64,000 bases of DNA from Curtobacterium sp. MCBA15_008 (GCF_001865065.1 NZ_MJGN01000006.1:37452-101451), one strand, 5' to 3'; positions 40,604 through 49,474 are shown, counted from the first letter of the stretch. Notes: generated by a model from the sequence alone, not told the origin. Translations and numbers: made by a program.

Positions 40604-41902
40604 CTACTCGGCCTTCTGCATCTGCCAGGGCTCCGGCTCGCGGTCCCCGTTCGGGCGCACCGGCCGGACGTCGCCCACGATCGGGATCGAGCGCTTCCGC
40701 ATGAACCACAGGTAGCGGACGAAGAAGTGCGACAGGGTCGACAGCCGGTTGCCGTTGCCGAGCAGCGACGCGATGTGCACCGCCACCCAGGCCGCCCACG
40801 CGATCGGCCCGACGAGCGTGATGCCACCTCGGAGCTGCGCGACCGCGGCGTTCGTGCCGATCGTCGCCATCGTGCCCTTGTCGAAGTACTTGAAGTGCTC
40901 GCTCGGCTTGCCCTCGACGCGCCGCACGATCTGCCGTGCGCAGTGCCGGCCACCCTGCAGCGCGGGCTGTGCGAGCTGGGCGAGGGCGTCGTCCTGTGCG
41001 GCGATGTCGCCGGCGGAGAAGATCCGCTCGACGCCCTTCACGCTGAGGTCGTCGTTCACCTGGATGCGTCCGCCGTGGGTCTGCGGCATCCCCCACCCGG
41101 CGACCTCCTTGTGGGCGGCGACACCGGTCGCCCAGATGACCTGCGACGCGGGGATGAACTCGCCCTCGGCCGTCATCACGCCGTCGGGCTTGACCTCGGA
41201 GACACCCGTGTTCAGCCGCAGCACGACGCCGCGCTTCCGCAGGATCTTCGCCGCGTACCGCCGGAGCCGCGGGGCGAACGGCTTGAGGAGCTCCCCGCTG
41301 CGGTGCACGAGGGTGATCGAGATGTTGCCCCGCTCGATCTCGGGGTACGCGCCGACGAGGGCCTGGTCGCGGAGCTCGGCGAGCGCACCGGCCATCTCCA
41401 CCCCCGTCGCACCGCCGCCGACGATGACGACCTTGATCTCGTCGGGGCCCTGGTTCGCCGCGGCTTCCTCGAGCCGGGTGAACAGCTCGTCGCGGATCCG
41501 GAGGGCCTGCGAGCGGGAGTACATCGAGTACGCGTACTCGTAGGCGCCGGGGGTGCCGAAGTAGCTGGTGTTCACCCCGTTCGCCAGGATGAGCCAGTCG
41601 TAGTGCAGGTGCTCGCCGTCGGACATCTCGGCGATGCGCTCGTCCGTGCGGATGCCGGTGAGCAGGCCGTGTCGGAACTCGGCGTTGCTCTGCTTCGCCC
41701 GGAGGCTGCGGAGGAAGTACGTCACGTCCCCGGCGTTCAGGCCGCCGGTCGCCACCTGGTACATGAGCGGCTGGAACATGTTGTAGACGTGGCGGTCGAC
41801 CAGGGTCACCCGGACCGGAGCGTCGGCGAGCTCGCGCATCGCGGCGACACCGGCGAATCCACCGCCGACGATGACGACGTGCGGGCGGGTGTCCTGGGGC
41901 AT
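40604..41902 (-). CDS. ndh: Type II NADH dehydrogenase (NDH-2)
   Basis: The product (432 residues from the ATG at 41902) has two Rossmann motifs, PHVVIVGGGFAGVAAMRELA for FAD and IKVVIVGGGATGVEMAGALA for NADH, the quinone-site segment LNAGDVTYFLRSLR, and RIFSAGDIAAQ. The C terminus (WAAWVAVHIASLLGNGNRLS, FFVRYLWFM) is the amphipathic membrane anchor. It oxidises NADH and reduces menaquinone without pumping protons. A GTG at 41938 with a TACCCT box five bases upstream is an alternative leaderless start adding 12 residues. Confidence 0.93.
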   Translation of the reverse strand: MPQDTRPHVVIVGGGFAGVAAMRELADAPVRVTLVDRHVYNMFQPLMYQVATGGLNAGDVTYFLRSLRAKQSNAEFRHGLLTGIRTDERIAEMSDGEHLHYDWLILANGVNTSYFGTPGAYEYAYSMYSRSQALRIRDELFTRLEEAAANQGPDEIKVVIVGGGATGVEMAGALAELRDQALVGAYPEIERGNISITLVHRSGELLKPFAPRLRRYAAKILRKRGVVLRLNTGVSEVKPDGVMTAEGEFIPASQVIWATGVAAHKEVAGWGMPQTHGGRIQVNDDLSVKGVERIFSAGDIAAQDDALAQLAQPALQGGRHCARQIVRRVEGKPSEHFKYFDKGTMATIGTNAAVAQLRGGITLVGPIAWAAWVAVHIASLLGNGNRLSTLSHFFVRYLWFMRKRSIPIVGDVRPVRPNGDREPEPWQMQKAE

Positions 41903-41985
41903 GCTGATTCCGGCTTCCTCGGTTGGTGAGATGGTCACCTCAGAGGGTACGCGCGGTTCGCCAACGCCCCGTTCACAGGGCCGGC

Positions 41986-42019
41986 CTGGAGGCGCGGCTC
42001 GGTTCCGTCACGCCTCCAG
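41986..42019. repeat. Short family A inverted repeat at a gene end
   Basis: CTGGAGGCG and CGCCTCCAG (9 bp each) flank CGGCTCGGTTCCGTCA. The right arm includes the last codons of the RibD-like gene and its stop lies inside the loop, so the element forms that gene's 3' end. Confidence 0.7.
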
Positions 42020-42556
42020 CGGTGCGTAGGTGCTCAGGACGTTCCCCTTGCTCGTCACGGTGCTGTCGACCAGCCGCAGGCGCGTGGGCGGGTCGGTCGG
42101 CTCGAAGAGCTTGCGGCCGGCGCCGGCGATCGCGGGGTGCACCATGAGCTGGAGTTCGTCGAGGAGGCCGGCGAAGAGCAGGTGCCGGACCACGGTCACG
42201 CTGCCGCAGACCGCGATGTCCGCGCCGTCGCGCTGCTTGAGGTCGCGCACGAAGTCGTCGAGGTCGCCCGTGATCCGCGTGCTGTTCTGCCACGCCAGGT
42301 CGTCGCCGAGGGTGGTCGACGCGACGTACTTCTCGATCGGGTTGATCCACTGGCCGAAGCCGTCCTCGGGGTGGGCGGGCCACCACTCGGCCCACTCGAG
42401 GTAGCTGTTCTTCCCGAGCAGCACGGTGTCGGTGCGGGCCATGAACGCGCCCATCCCGGCCCCGAGCTCGTCGTCGAAGGAGTCGTACTGGAACGTGTAC
42501 GGGTCCTGCACGACGTTGTCGACGGAGGCGAACAGTCCTGCGGTGACCTTGCGCAT
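42008..42556 (-). CDS. RibD C-terminal/dihydrofolate reductase-like protein
   Basis: The 182-residue protein is of the RibD_C/YyaP type: MRKVTAGLFASVDNVVQDPY at the start, DTVLLGKNSYLEW, a STTLGDDLAWQNSTRITGDL segment and AVCGSVTVVRHLLFAGLLDE. Members bind NADPH in a dihydrofolate reductase fold, but the reaction of this group is not known. A TACGCT box six bases before the ATG suggests leaderless expression. It is single, ending in a repeat arm. Confidence 0.87.
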   Translation of the reverse strand: MRKVTAGLFASVDNVVQDPYTFQYDSFDDELGAGMGAFMARTDTVLLGKNSYLEWAEWWPAHPEDGFGQWINPIEKYVASTTLGDDLAWQNSTRITGDLDDFVRDLKQRDGADIAVCGSVTVVRHLLFAGLLDELQLMVHPAIAGAGRKLFEPTDPPTRLRLVDSTVTSKGNVLSTYAPLEA

Positions 42557-42572
42557 GACCGGAGCGTAGCCC

Positions 42573-42983
42573 TCAGCTGTTCCCAGCGGAACCGCTCGTG
42601 TCGGATCCGGTCCCCGTGCCGCCCCGGGGGCCGTCGCCGGGGAACTGCCCGGTGCCGCCGCCGTTCGCGCCGGGGACCTGCGTCGTCCCGTGGCCGGCGC
42701 CCCCGATGGCGTGCCCGACGGCGAAGCCGACGCCTCCGCCGACGAGCAGCGCGGCGAGGCCGACGGCCACGGCGACGATCGGCCAGAACCACGGCGGCTT
42801 GGGTCCCGTCCGCGGCGCCGCGGCAGCCGTGCCGTACCAGGGCGTCGGACCGGACGGGCCGAACGTCGGGGGCGGCGGGGTCGTGGAGGTCGCGGTGGAG
42901 GTCGGGGCCGGTGCGGCTGCCCACCCGCTGGGCGTGGCGTCGGTCGGGCGGTCGGCGGGCGTCGTGGGGGAGTCCTCGGTCAT
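42573..42983 (-). CDS. Proline-rich single-pass membrane protein
   Basis: The ATG at 42983 gives 136 residues. Residues 1-60 are Pro/Thr/Ala-rich, followed by a helix (PPWFWPIVAVAVGLAALLVG) and a Gly/Asn-rich tail (VPGANGGGTGQFPGDGPRGG). Short proteins of this build are common in actinobacteria and may be secreted tails or wall-linked. No family or catalytic motif is visible. It lies 16 bp upstream of the RibD-like gene on the same strand. Confidence 0.7.
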   Translation of the reverse strand: MTEDSPTTPADRPTDATPSGWAAAPAPTSTATSTTPPPPTFGPSGPTPWYGTAAAAPRTGPKPPWFWPIVAVAVGLAALLVGGGVGFAVGHAIGGAGHGTTQVPGANGGGTGQFPGDGPRGGTGTGSDTSGSAGNS

Positions 42984-43087
42984 GCGGACGAGTGCACACC
43001 GGTTCCCTATCAACGGGTGATGACGAGGCTGACGCGTGACTGTGGAGCGGACGCGGGCGTGCAGGACCTGCCGCGTACCCTCGGCTC

Positions 43088-43891
43088 GTGGGCGCGAAGG
43101 TGGAGACGGTGTCGGTCGACGGACTGGCCGTGCGCCTGCACACCCTGGCCCCGGCCGGACGGCTCCACGACGACCTCGCACCGACGGTGGTCCTGGTGCA
43201 CGGCATCGGGATGTCCCACCGGTCCTTCCGCCGGACGCAGCGCGCGCTCGCGGTCACCCACCGCACCGTCGGCGTCGACCTGCCCGGGTTCGGCGGGGTG
43301 CCCGGCGCCGGACGCCGGCTGCAGATCGAGGAGCTCGCCGACCTCGTCGTCCGAGCGGTCCGGTCGCGCGGTGCCGGTCCGCTCGTGCTCGTCGGGCAGT
43401 CGATGGGGACCCAGGTCGTCGCCGAGGCTGCTCGTCGGCACGCCGAGGCCGTCGAGTCCGTGGTGCTGATCGGGCCCGTCGTCGTGCCGGGTCGGCGGTC
43501 GGCCGTGCTGCAGGCGCTCGACCTCGCGCGGGACTGCACGGTCGAGGGCGTCCGGATGAACACCGTCGTGCTCACCGACTACTTCCGCAGCGTGCCGCAG
43601 TACCTCCGCGAACTCGGACCCATGCTCCGGCACCGCCTCGAGGACACCCTGCCGCACGTCGGGCAGCCCGTCCTCGTGGTCCGCGGCACCCGGGACCCGA
43701 TCGCGCGGCGCGACTGGGCAGCACGACTCGCGGCGGCGGCACCCGACGGCAGGGTGGTCGAGCTCCCCGGGCCGCACCACGTGCAGGAGCACCAGCCGGT
43801 GGCCGTCGCCCGCCTCCTGGACGGTCTGCGGGCCGTCCCCGTGCCCGACGGCCGTACGCCGGACGACCAGACCCTGGAAGGACTTCGATGA
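43088..43891 (+). CDS. Alpha/beta hydrolase
   Basis: The 267-residue protein has the oxyanion segment VLVHGIGMSHRSF, the nucleophile elbow LVGQSMGTQVV with the Ser, an Asp in RGTRDPIARRDW and a final His in GPHHVQEHQP. This is a complete hydrolase triad. The GTG start has a TACCCT box six bases upstream and no ribosome site, so it is probably leaderless. The next gene, another hydrolase-like protein, overlaps by 4 bp, so the pair acts together. The substrate is unknown. Confidence 0.88.
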   Translation: MGAKVETVSVDGLAVRLHTLAPAGRLHDDLAPTVVLVHGIGMSHRSFRRTQRALAVTHRTVGVDLPGFGGVPGAGRRLQIEELADLVVRAVRSRGAGPLVLVGQSMGTQVVAEAARRHAEAVESVVLIGPVVVPGRRSAVLQALDLARDCTVEGVRMNTVVLTDYFRSVPQYLRELGPMLRHRLEDTLPHVGQPVLVVRGTRDPIARRDWAARLAAAAPDGRVVELPGPHHVQEHQPVAVARLLDGLRAVPVPDGRTPDDQTLEGLR

Positions 43892-44676
43892 CGGACGCGA
43901 CCACGTCCGGAGCCGGACCGACGCGCACGGACCGCACCGCGCCTCCCGTCCGGATCTCGCTGGTGCGCCGCGGATGGTGGGCCGCACTCGACTGGTGGTA
44001 CGCGGCCAGGTGGCAGCTGCGGAGCCTCGGACCCACGACCGCCGACGACTACCGGACCGGGGACGGCCAGCCCGTCGTCGTGGTCCCGGGCGTCTACGAG
44101 ACCTGGCACTTCATGCGCCCGTTGATGGACGCCCTGCACGACCGCGGACATCCGGTGCACGTGCTGCCGGTGCTGCGGCACAACCTGCGGCCGGTGCCCG
44201 AGTCGGCGCACGAGGTGCTGGCGTACCTCGAGGAACACGGCCTGCAGAACGTGCTCCTCGTGGCGCACAGCAAGGGCGGGCTGATCGGCAAGTACGCGAT
44301 GGCACGCCTCGACGACCACGGGCGGATCGACCGGATGGTGGCGGTGTCCACGCCGTTCGCGGGCTCCGGGTACGCGCGACTCGCGCCGGTGCGGCACCTG
44401 CGGGCGTTCCGCGCGGCGGACCCGGTGCTGTCCGGGCTGGCGCGGGAGCTCGACGCGAACGCGCGGATCACCTCGGTGTTCGGGGTGTTCGACACGCTCA
44501 TCCCGGAGGGCAGTGCGCTCGCCGGGGCGACGAACGTGCGGGTGCCGGTCGGCGGGCACTTCCGGATCCTCGGCGACGCCCGGACCCGCGAGGCCGTGCT
44601 GGCCGCCGCGGACGCGCCGCCCGCCGGCGGCGTCCCGGGGGCCGGCGGCGCCCCGGGTGCCCGAGATTCGGCCTGA
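43888..44676 (+). CDS. Lipase-like alpha/beta hydrolase
   Basis: The ATG at 43888 overlaps the upstream hydrolase (ATGA) and gives 262 residues. It resembles bacterial triacylglycerol lipase-type proteins: VVVVPGVYETWHFMRPLMDA near the N terminus and the elbow LLVAHSKGGLIGKYAM (HSKGG), with an Asp in FGVFDTLIPEGSA and a His in VGGHFRILGD. The N terminus includes a family A half-element (RTAPPVRIS). No signal peptide is seen. The last codons and stop lie in a family C inverted repeat. Confidence 0.85.
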   Translation: MTDATTSGAGPTRTDRTAPPVRISLVRRGWWAALDWWYAARWQLRSLGPTTADDYRTGDGQPVVVVPGVYETWHFMRPLMDALHDRGHPVHVLPVLRHNLRPVPESAHEVLAYLEEHGLQNVLLVAHSKGGLIGKYAMARLDDHGRIDRMVAVSTPFAGSGYARLAPVRHLRAFRAADPVLSGLARELDANARITSVFGVFDTLIPEGSALAGATNVRVPVGGHFRILGDARTREAVLAAADAPPAGGVPGAGGAPGARDSA

Positions 44677-44724
44677 GCGACACTTCTCGCGCCGAACAGC
44701 CCGAGAACTGTCGCGCAGCGCGAA
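44667..44724. repeat. Imperfect inverted repeat, family C copy at a gene end
   Basis: TTCGGCCTGAGCGACACTTC pairs with GAGAACTGTCGCGCAGCGCG and carries the stop codon of the lipase-like gene in its left arm. It lies between convergent genes (lipase-like and VOC). Confidence 0.65.
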
Positions 44725-44776
44725 ACTCTGGGCGGCGCCGGCGGCGGCGCCAGCGAGACTCGGGGTGCCCTGCGGG

Positions 44777-45163
44777 TCAGGCGCCGGGCAGGAACAGGCA
44801 GAACGGGTGGCCGTCGGGGTCGAGCAGCACGCGCACGTCCTCCTGCGGCTGGTGCTCCGCCTGCCGGGCACCGAGCCCCTCGGCCCGGGCGACCGCGGCG
44901 GGCAGGTCCTCCACCTGGAAGTCGAGGTGCAGCTGCATGCCCGGAGCCTCCGTGGTGCCCGGCCAGGTCGGCGCCACGTACGCCGGTTCGTACTGCACGG
45001 AGAGCCCGGGGCCGTCCTCGGGGCGGACGCGCGCCCAGGTCGGGTCGTCCTCGTGCACGGTCCAGCCGGTGAGCGCGCCGTAGAAGCGGGCGAGGGCGAT
45101 GGCGTCCGGGGACTGCAGCACGGTGGCGGAGAGCGTCGGCATCGACGGGTCAGCGGCGGTCAT
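44777..45163 (-). CDS. VOC-family protein (glyoxalase-like)
   Basis: The ATG at 45163 is chosen because a TACGCT box lies seven bases upstream; other starts exist at 45193 and 45142. The 128-residue protein has one VOC module (ATVLQSPDAIALARFYGALT, then VLLDPDGHPFCLFLPGA). The DPDGHPFCLF ending is shared with the VOC protein at 58593, so the two may be paralogues. VOC members bind metal and act on small electrophiles or as antibiotic-binding proteins. The ligand is unknown. Confidence 0.82.
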   Translation of the reverse strand: MTAADPSMPTLSATVLQSPDAIALARFYGALTGWTVHEDDPTWARVRPEDGPGLSVQYEPAYVAPTWPGTTEAPGMQLHLDFQVEDLPAAVARAEGLGARQAEHQPQEDVRVLLDPDGHPFCLFLPGA

Positions 45164-45224
45164 GCGGCGGAGCGTACGCCGCATGGCGTCCACGGCCTCG
45201 AACGAAGCGGGGCGCGGGCGGACC

Positions 45225-46232
45225 TCAGCGCGGCGCGACGCTCTGGCGCTCGACGATCCGGTGCGGGATCACGACGGTCTCGGGCGGGGCGTCGCGGTCC
45301 TCGATCCGACGCGTGAGCAGGTCGAGGGCAGCGGTCGCGAAGGCCCGACGGTCGAACGACACCGTGCTGAGCGCGGGGATCGCGTACGCGGCACCGTCGA
45401 CGTCGTCGAACCCGATGACGCTCACCTGCTCCGGCACCCGGACGCCCCGGGCGGCGAGGACGTGCAGCACGCCGAACGCGATCGAGTCGGTGAACGCGAA
45501 GACGGCGTCGGGCAGCGGGTGCTCGTCGAGCCAGGTCGCGAACGCCGAGGCGGCCTCGCTCGTCGTCCAGCCGGCCAGCGGAACGCGGAGCGCCGGGTCG
45601 GGGTCGATGCCGGCGGCGGCGAGCCCGGCGAGGTACCCGCGCTCCCGCAGCTCGCTCGTGGCCGTGGGGGCGGTGGCGCGCGCGGCGCCGACGATCGCGA
45701 TCCGACGGTGGCCCCGTCCCGTCAGGTACGCGGTGACCTGCTCGGACGCCGCCAGACTGTCGACGTGCACCTGGTCGACGTGCTCGGGCTCGACCTCGCC
45801 GATGACGACGGTCGGCGGCAGGCCCTCGGTCGAGGCGAGGACGCTCGCGCTGAGCGACACCGGGTTGAGGATCAGCCCGTCGACGAGGTGTGCGCGCGCA
45901 CGGGAGACGAGGTCCCGCTCACGGGCCGGGTCGTTGCCGGTCTGGTCGAGCTGCACGGTCCAGCCGCGTTCGCGGGCGAGTTCCACGAACCACTGCGCCA
46001 GCTCGGCGGAGTACGCGCTCGCCATCTCGGGCAGCGTCAGCGCTATCGCGCCCGACCGCCCGTTCCGCAGGCCGCGCGCCGACAGGTTCGGCACGTAGTC
46101 GAGTTCGGCGAGCGCCTGCTCCACGCGCTCGCGGGTCTCCGGGCGCACCACGACGCCGCCGTTGATGACGTTGGAGACGGTCTTCGGCGACACCCCGGCG
46201 AGGGCGGCCACGTCCCGCACGGTTGCGCGCAT
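45225..46232 (-). CDS. LacI-family transcriptional regulator
   Basis: The 335-residue protein has the LacI headpiece (TVRDVAALAGVSPKTVSNVI) with the minor-groove hinge LSARGLRNGRS and a full sugar-binding domain (TAYLTGRGHRRIAIVGAARA, PEQVSVIGFDDVDGAAYAIP). A TACGCT box lies seven bases before the ATG. It probably controls carbohydrate genes; the nearest candidates are the ABC importer and dehydrogenases 5 kb away, whose shared promoter has a GGCAAC-type palindrome. That link is inference. Confidence 0.92.
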   Translation of the reverse strand: MRATVRDVAALAGVSPKTVSNVINGGVVVRPETRERVEQALAELDYVPNLSARGLRNGRSGAIALTLPEMASAYSAELAQWFVELARERGWTVQLDQTGNDPARERDLVSRARAHLVDGLILNPVSLSASVLASTEGLPPTVVIGEVEPEHVDQVHVDSLAASEQVTAYLTGRGHRRIAIVGAARATAPTATSELRERGYLAGLAAAGIDPDPALRVPLAGWTTSEAASAFATWLDEHPLPDAVFAFTDSIAFGVLHVLAARGVRVPEQVSVIGFDDVDGAAYAIPALSTVSFDRRAFATAALDLLTRRIEDRDAPPETVVIPHRIVERQSVAPR

Positions 46233-46277
46233 CGGGACGAGCGTAGCGCGGGCGGGCGGGGACGGTGCACCCGGGCG

Positions 46278-47009
46278 TCAGGGCCGGACGTACCGGTGCA
46301 CGTGCGTCGTGTACTCCACGGGGACGGTGTCGCGACCGGCGGTGTCCGGGTCCTGGTCGAGCAGCCGTTGCACGGCGGCGAGCAGTGCGGCCCGTTCGTC
46401 GTCCGGTCGCACGATGACGTAGCTGCGCGAGGCCACCATGTCGAGGAACGCCGAGCGCTCCTGCTCGTGCACCCACCGGAACCGCTCGTACCCGCCGTCG
46501 GCGAACGGGGCGCCGACGACGGGAGCACCGTGGTCCATCACCCGTGACTCCGGCTGCTGGACGAGCGCGCTGAGCCGGGCGGACCACGGCCGGGTCTCGT
46601 CGCGCACGTTCCACACCAGGCCGAGCACACCGCCGGGTCGGAGGACGCGTGCGACCTCGGCGGTACCGCGTGCCGGGTCGACCCAGTGCCAGGCCTGCGC
46701 GAAGGTCACGGCGTCGGCGGACCCGTCGTCGAGGGGGATCGCCTCGCCCGAGCCGTCGACCACCCGCACGTCGGGCACGGCGGCGGTGAAGCGCGCGCGC
46801 ATCTCGGCGTCCGGCTCGACCGCGGTCACGGAACGCGCGTGTCCGACGAGGGTCCGGGTGAACTTCCCGGTACCCGCTCCGACGTCGACCACGAGTCCGG
46901 CGTCGTCCGGCAGGAGCCATTCGACCGCCGCCGACGGGTACCCGGGCCGTCCTCGCTCGTAGGCGTCGGCCGCCGCCCCGAACGACCGCGCGTGCTGCTC
47001 GAAGGTCAT
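46278..47009 (-). CDS. Class I SAM-dependent methyltransferase
   Basis: The 243-residue protein has the SAM-binding glycine motif VVDVGAGTGKFTRTLVG and the acidic end of strand 2 (AVEPDAEM), followed by VTFAQAWHWVDP and a GGVLGLVWN strand. It is of the UbiE/COQ5-like (Methyltransf_11) type with an N terminus MTFEQHARSFGAAADAYERG seen in many actinobacterial members. The substrate is unknown. Its promoter region contains a 20-bp tandem repeat that starts 16 bp upstream of the ATG. Confidence 0.88.
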   Translation of the reverse strand: MTFEQHARSFGAAADAYERGRPGYPSAAVEWLLPDDAGLVVDVGAGTGKFTRTLVGHARSVTAVEPDAEMRARFTAAVPDVRVVDGSGEAIPLDDGSADAVTFAQAWHWVDPARGTAEVARVLRPGGVLGLVWNVRDETRPWSARLSALVQQPESRVMDHGAPVVGAPFADGGYERFRWVHEQERSAFLDMVASRSYVIVRPDDERAALLAAVQRLLDQDPDTAGRDTVPVEYTTHVHRYVRP

Positions 47010-47024
47010 GCCCCCAGCCTGCCC

Positions 47025-47116
47025 GAGAACCCGAGCCCGAACCCGAGAACCCGAGCCCGAACCCGAGAACCCGAACCCGAGCCCGAGAACCCGGACCCGG
47101 GTCCCTGAGAACCCGT
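47025..47116. repeat. 20-bp minisatellite
   Basis: Units starting GAGAACCCGA recur at 47025, 47045, 47065 and 47085, with a fifth start at 47107. Each unit is about 20 bp and has an inner CCCGAR hexamer rhythm. The tract fills the 112-bp space between the methyltransferase start and the acyltransferase stop, so it lies in the methyltransferase promoter. Confidence 0.9.
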
Positions 47117-47121
47117 GCCGG

Positions 47122-49317
47122 TCAGCGCGCGCGGGCCGCCTCGACCGCCGCGGTCACCTCGGGCTCGAGGAACGGCGCCATCGACCGCGCGTACGTCTGC
47201 GTGACGTGCTGCACCTGCCGGTAGACGACGACGCCGCCGATGACGGCCGGGCAGGTGCCGTCCGCGCAGAACATCGCGGTCGAGTCGATGAGCGTGACCC
47301 CGGGTGTCGTGCGGGCGGCCTGGGCCACCGGGTCGTCGAGCAGGGCGTCGGCCTCGCTGACGTCGCACGCCGACCCGTCACCGTGCTGCTCGACGCAGCT
47401 CGGCACGTCCGACACCCCACCGATGCCCGGGTCGGGGTTGTCCCGCAGTGCGACGACGCTCGACCCGGCCTGCTGCAGCCGCACCCAGGTCGTCGCGTAG
47501 GCGGCCGCGGCGTCGTCGCGGATCGCCGGGGTGAGCTCGTCGGCGTGCCGGACGAGGCCGTGCGGCCACGGCGTGCGGGACAAGGCCGCGACGAAGACGA
47601 CGTCGTAGCGCTCCTGCTTGAGCCGATCGAGGGTGTCGGCCTTCCAGGTGTCGCACGACGCGGTGATGAGCGCTCGGGTCATCGGGCAGCCGGAGTGCAG
47701 GTAGGTCGTCAGGCTCCAGTGCTTCGCCTTCGCGATCAGCTCGAGCGCGGGCACGTAGTTGGCCGCGTGCGAGTCGCCGACGATCGCGACCCGGACGGTG
47801 CCGTCGGGGTCGCCGACCTCGCACGCCTTGACGGTGGTGTCGTCGCCGGCGATCTGGCAGCCGCTGCCGGCGTGGTCGGCGAAGTCGTCGGTCGCCGCCT
47901 GCACCGGGCTCGGGGCGATGTCGTCCGGCGACACCTGCGGGCAGTCTGCGCCGGGTTGCATCGCTGCGGCGCCGTAGCAGGCGGGGCTGCTGAGCGTGCC
48001 GTCGGACGCCGTGGTGACCCCGGTGACGGCGCTCGCCGACTGCTCCCGCACGACGCTGCCGTACATGCCGGCCGCGGGCAGCGCCACGACGAGCATGCCG
48101 GCGATCGCCAGCACGAGGATGCCGCGGTGCCGCGGCCGTGGCGCGCGCATCCGTTCGGTCGAGAACGCGATCACCGGCTGTTCGATGAGCCGGCGCGAGG
48201 CGTGCGCGAGCGCGAGGGCGACGACGAGGACGATGCCCTTCGCCCAGAGCGGCGTCGCCTCGCCCGCGGTCAACCCGATCACGAACGGCATGACGATGAG
48301 CAGCGGCCAGTGCCAGAGGTACAGCGAGTAGGACACGTCGCCGAGCCACTGCACGCTCCGCAGCCGGTACAGGAACGCCGGACCCCACCGTGGCTCGGGC
48401 ATCCCGCCGGCGATGACGAGGGCGACGCCGGTGATCGGGACGATCGCCGTCCAGCTCGGGAACGGCGTCGACGCGTCGAACCGGAGCGCGGTGGTCAGCA
48501 TCAGCGCGAGGCCGGCCCAGCTCATCGTCGCCGCGAGCGGCGGGGGGATGCGCACGCGCTGCAGGCCGAGCCAGAGCAGCCCGCCGGCGGCGAACTCCCA
48601 CGCGCGGGTCGTGGTGAGGAAGTAGGACGCCGGCGAGTGCGCGGTCTCCCAGATCGACGACGCCAGCGACAGCACGAAGACCGCACCGAGGGCGATGGCG
48701 ATCGCCGGTGCGAGGGACACGCCGCTCCGGCGGCGGCGCCGGTAGCGCAGGAACGCGCAGAGCCAGAGGACGAGGGGCCAGACGGCGTAGAACTGCTCCT
48801 CCGTCGACAGCGACCAGAAGTGCTGGACGATGCTCGAGTCCGATGCGAGCGCCGAGTAGTCCACGGAGTTGCCGGCGAGGGCCCAGTTCTCGACGTAGAG
48901 CGCGCTCGCGATGATCTGCTCGGTGAAGTCCTTCCAGAGCGTCCGGGGCACGAACACCGCCGTCAGGATCACCGTGACGAACAGCGTGGCCATCGACGCC
49001 GGCAGCAGCCGCCAGGCGCGTCGGGCGTAGAAGACCCGGAAGCTGAAGCGGCCGGTGGCGAGCGGCTTCGCGATGTGGGCCGTGATGAGGAACCCCGAGA
49101 TGACGAAGAAGACGTCGACGCCGACGTAGCCGCCGGGCAGCACCTGGGGGAACAGGTGGTACAGCACCACGGCGGCGATGGCCACGGCACGGACGGCCTG
49201 GATCTCGAGTCGCAGGCTCCGGGTGGACGCCGCGGCACCCCGATGGCTCGTGACCCGTCGTGAACGGTGGCGGGCGTCGGGTGCATGGCGCGCTGCGCGC
49301 GGCGGCGCGACGGTCAC
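47122..49317 (-). CDS. Acyltransferase 3-SGNH fusion protein (OatA-like)
   Basis: The 731-residue protein joins an acyltransferase 3 membrane domain (about 30-415; IQAVRAVAIAAVVLYHLFPQ, DVFFVISGFLITAHI, FWSLSTEEQFYAVWP) to a C-terminal SGNH domain (about 500-725) with the nucleophile VAIVGDSHAANYVPALE. OatA-type enzymes acetylate peptidoglycan or wall glycans. In the last SGNH motif the usual Asp three residues before the His is replaced (YRQVQHVTQ). The GTG at 49317 follows AAGGGGGG. It is probably involved in cell-surface modification. Confidence 0.92.
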   Translation of the reverse strand: MTVAPPRAARHAPDARHRSRRVTSHRGAAASTRSLRLEIQAVRAVAIAAVVLYHLFPQVLPGGYVGVDVFFVISGFLITAHIAKPLATGRFSFRVFYARRAWRLLPASMATLFVTVILTAVFVPRTLWKDFTEQIIASALYVENWALAGNSVDYSALASDSSIVQHFWSLSTEEQFYAVWPLVLWLCAFLRYRRRRRSGVSLAPAIAIALGAVFVLSLASSIWETAHSPASYFLTTTRAWEFAAGGLLWLGLQRVRIPPPLAATMSWAGLALMLTTALRFDASTPFPSWTAIVPITGVALVIAGGMPEPRWGPAFLYRLRSVQWLGDVSYSLYLWHWPLLIVMPFVIGLTAGEATPLWAKGIVLVVALALAHASRRLIEQPVIAFSTERMRAPRPRHRGILVLAIAGMLVVALPAAGMYGSVVREQSASAVTGVTTASDGTLSSPACYGAAAMQPGADCPQVSPDDIAPSPVQAATDDFADHAGSGCQIAGDDTTVKACEVGDPDGTVRVAIVGDSHAANYVPALELIAKAKHWSLTTYLHSGCPMTRALITASCDTWKADTLDRLKQERYDVVFVAALSRTPWPHGLVRHADELTPAIRDDAAAAYATTWVRLQQAGSSVVALRDNPDPGIGGVSDVPSCVEQHGDGSACDVSEADALLDDPVAQAARTTPGVTLIDSTAMFCADGTCPAVIGGVVVYRQVQHVTQTYARSMAPFLEPEVTAAVEAARAR

Positions 49318-49398
49318 GAGACCCCCCTTGCTTCACGGTCCGCGGTCGGGCCCGCGCCCTGTGAACCTACCGCTCGGGACGGTGCCGACACGAATCCG

Positions 49399-49430
49399 GG
49401 AGGCGCGGGGCGGCGCCGCCACGCGCCTCC
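49399..49430. repeat. Family A-like inverted repeat
   Basis: GGAGGCGCGGGGCGGCG pairs with CGCCGCCACGCGCCTCC with mismatches near the centre. It lies 44 bp downstream of the dehydrogenase gene (minus strand) and upstream of the OatA-like gene. Confidence 0.7.
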
Positions 49431-49474
49431 AGACCGACCTGCTGGACGGTGCGCGGCGGGGCCGCCCCCGCGGG

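Noticed and set aside
47025-47116. Possible CRISPR array
   Set aside because: The units are directly adjacent with no unique spacers, and no cas genes lie nearby. It is a minisatellite.
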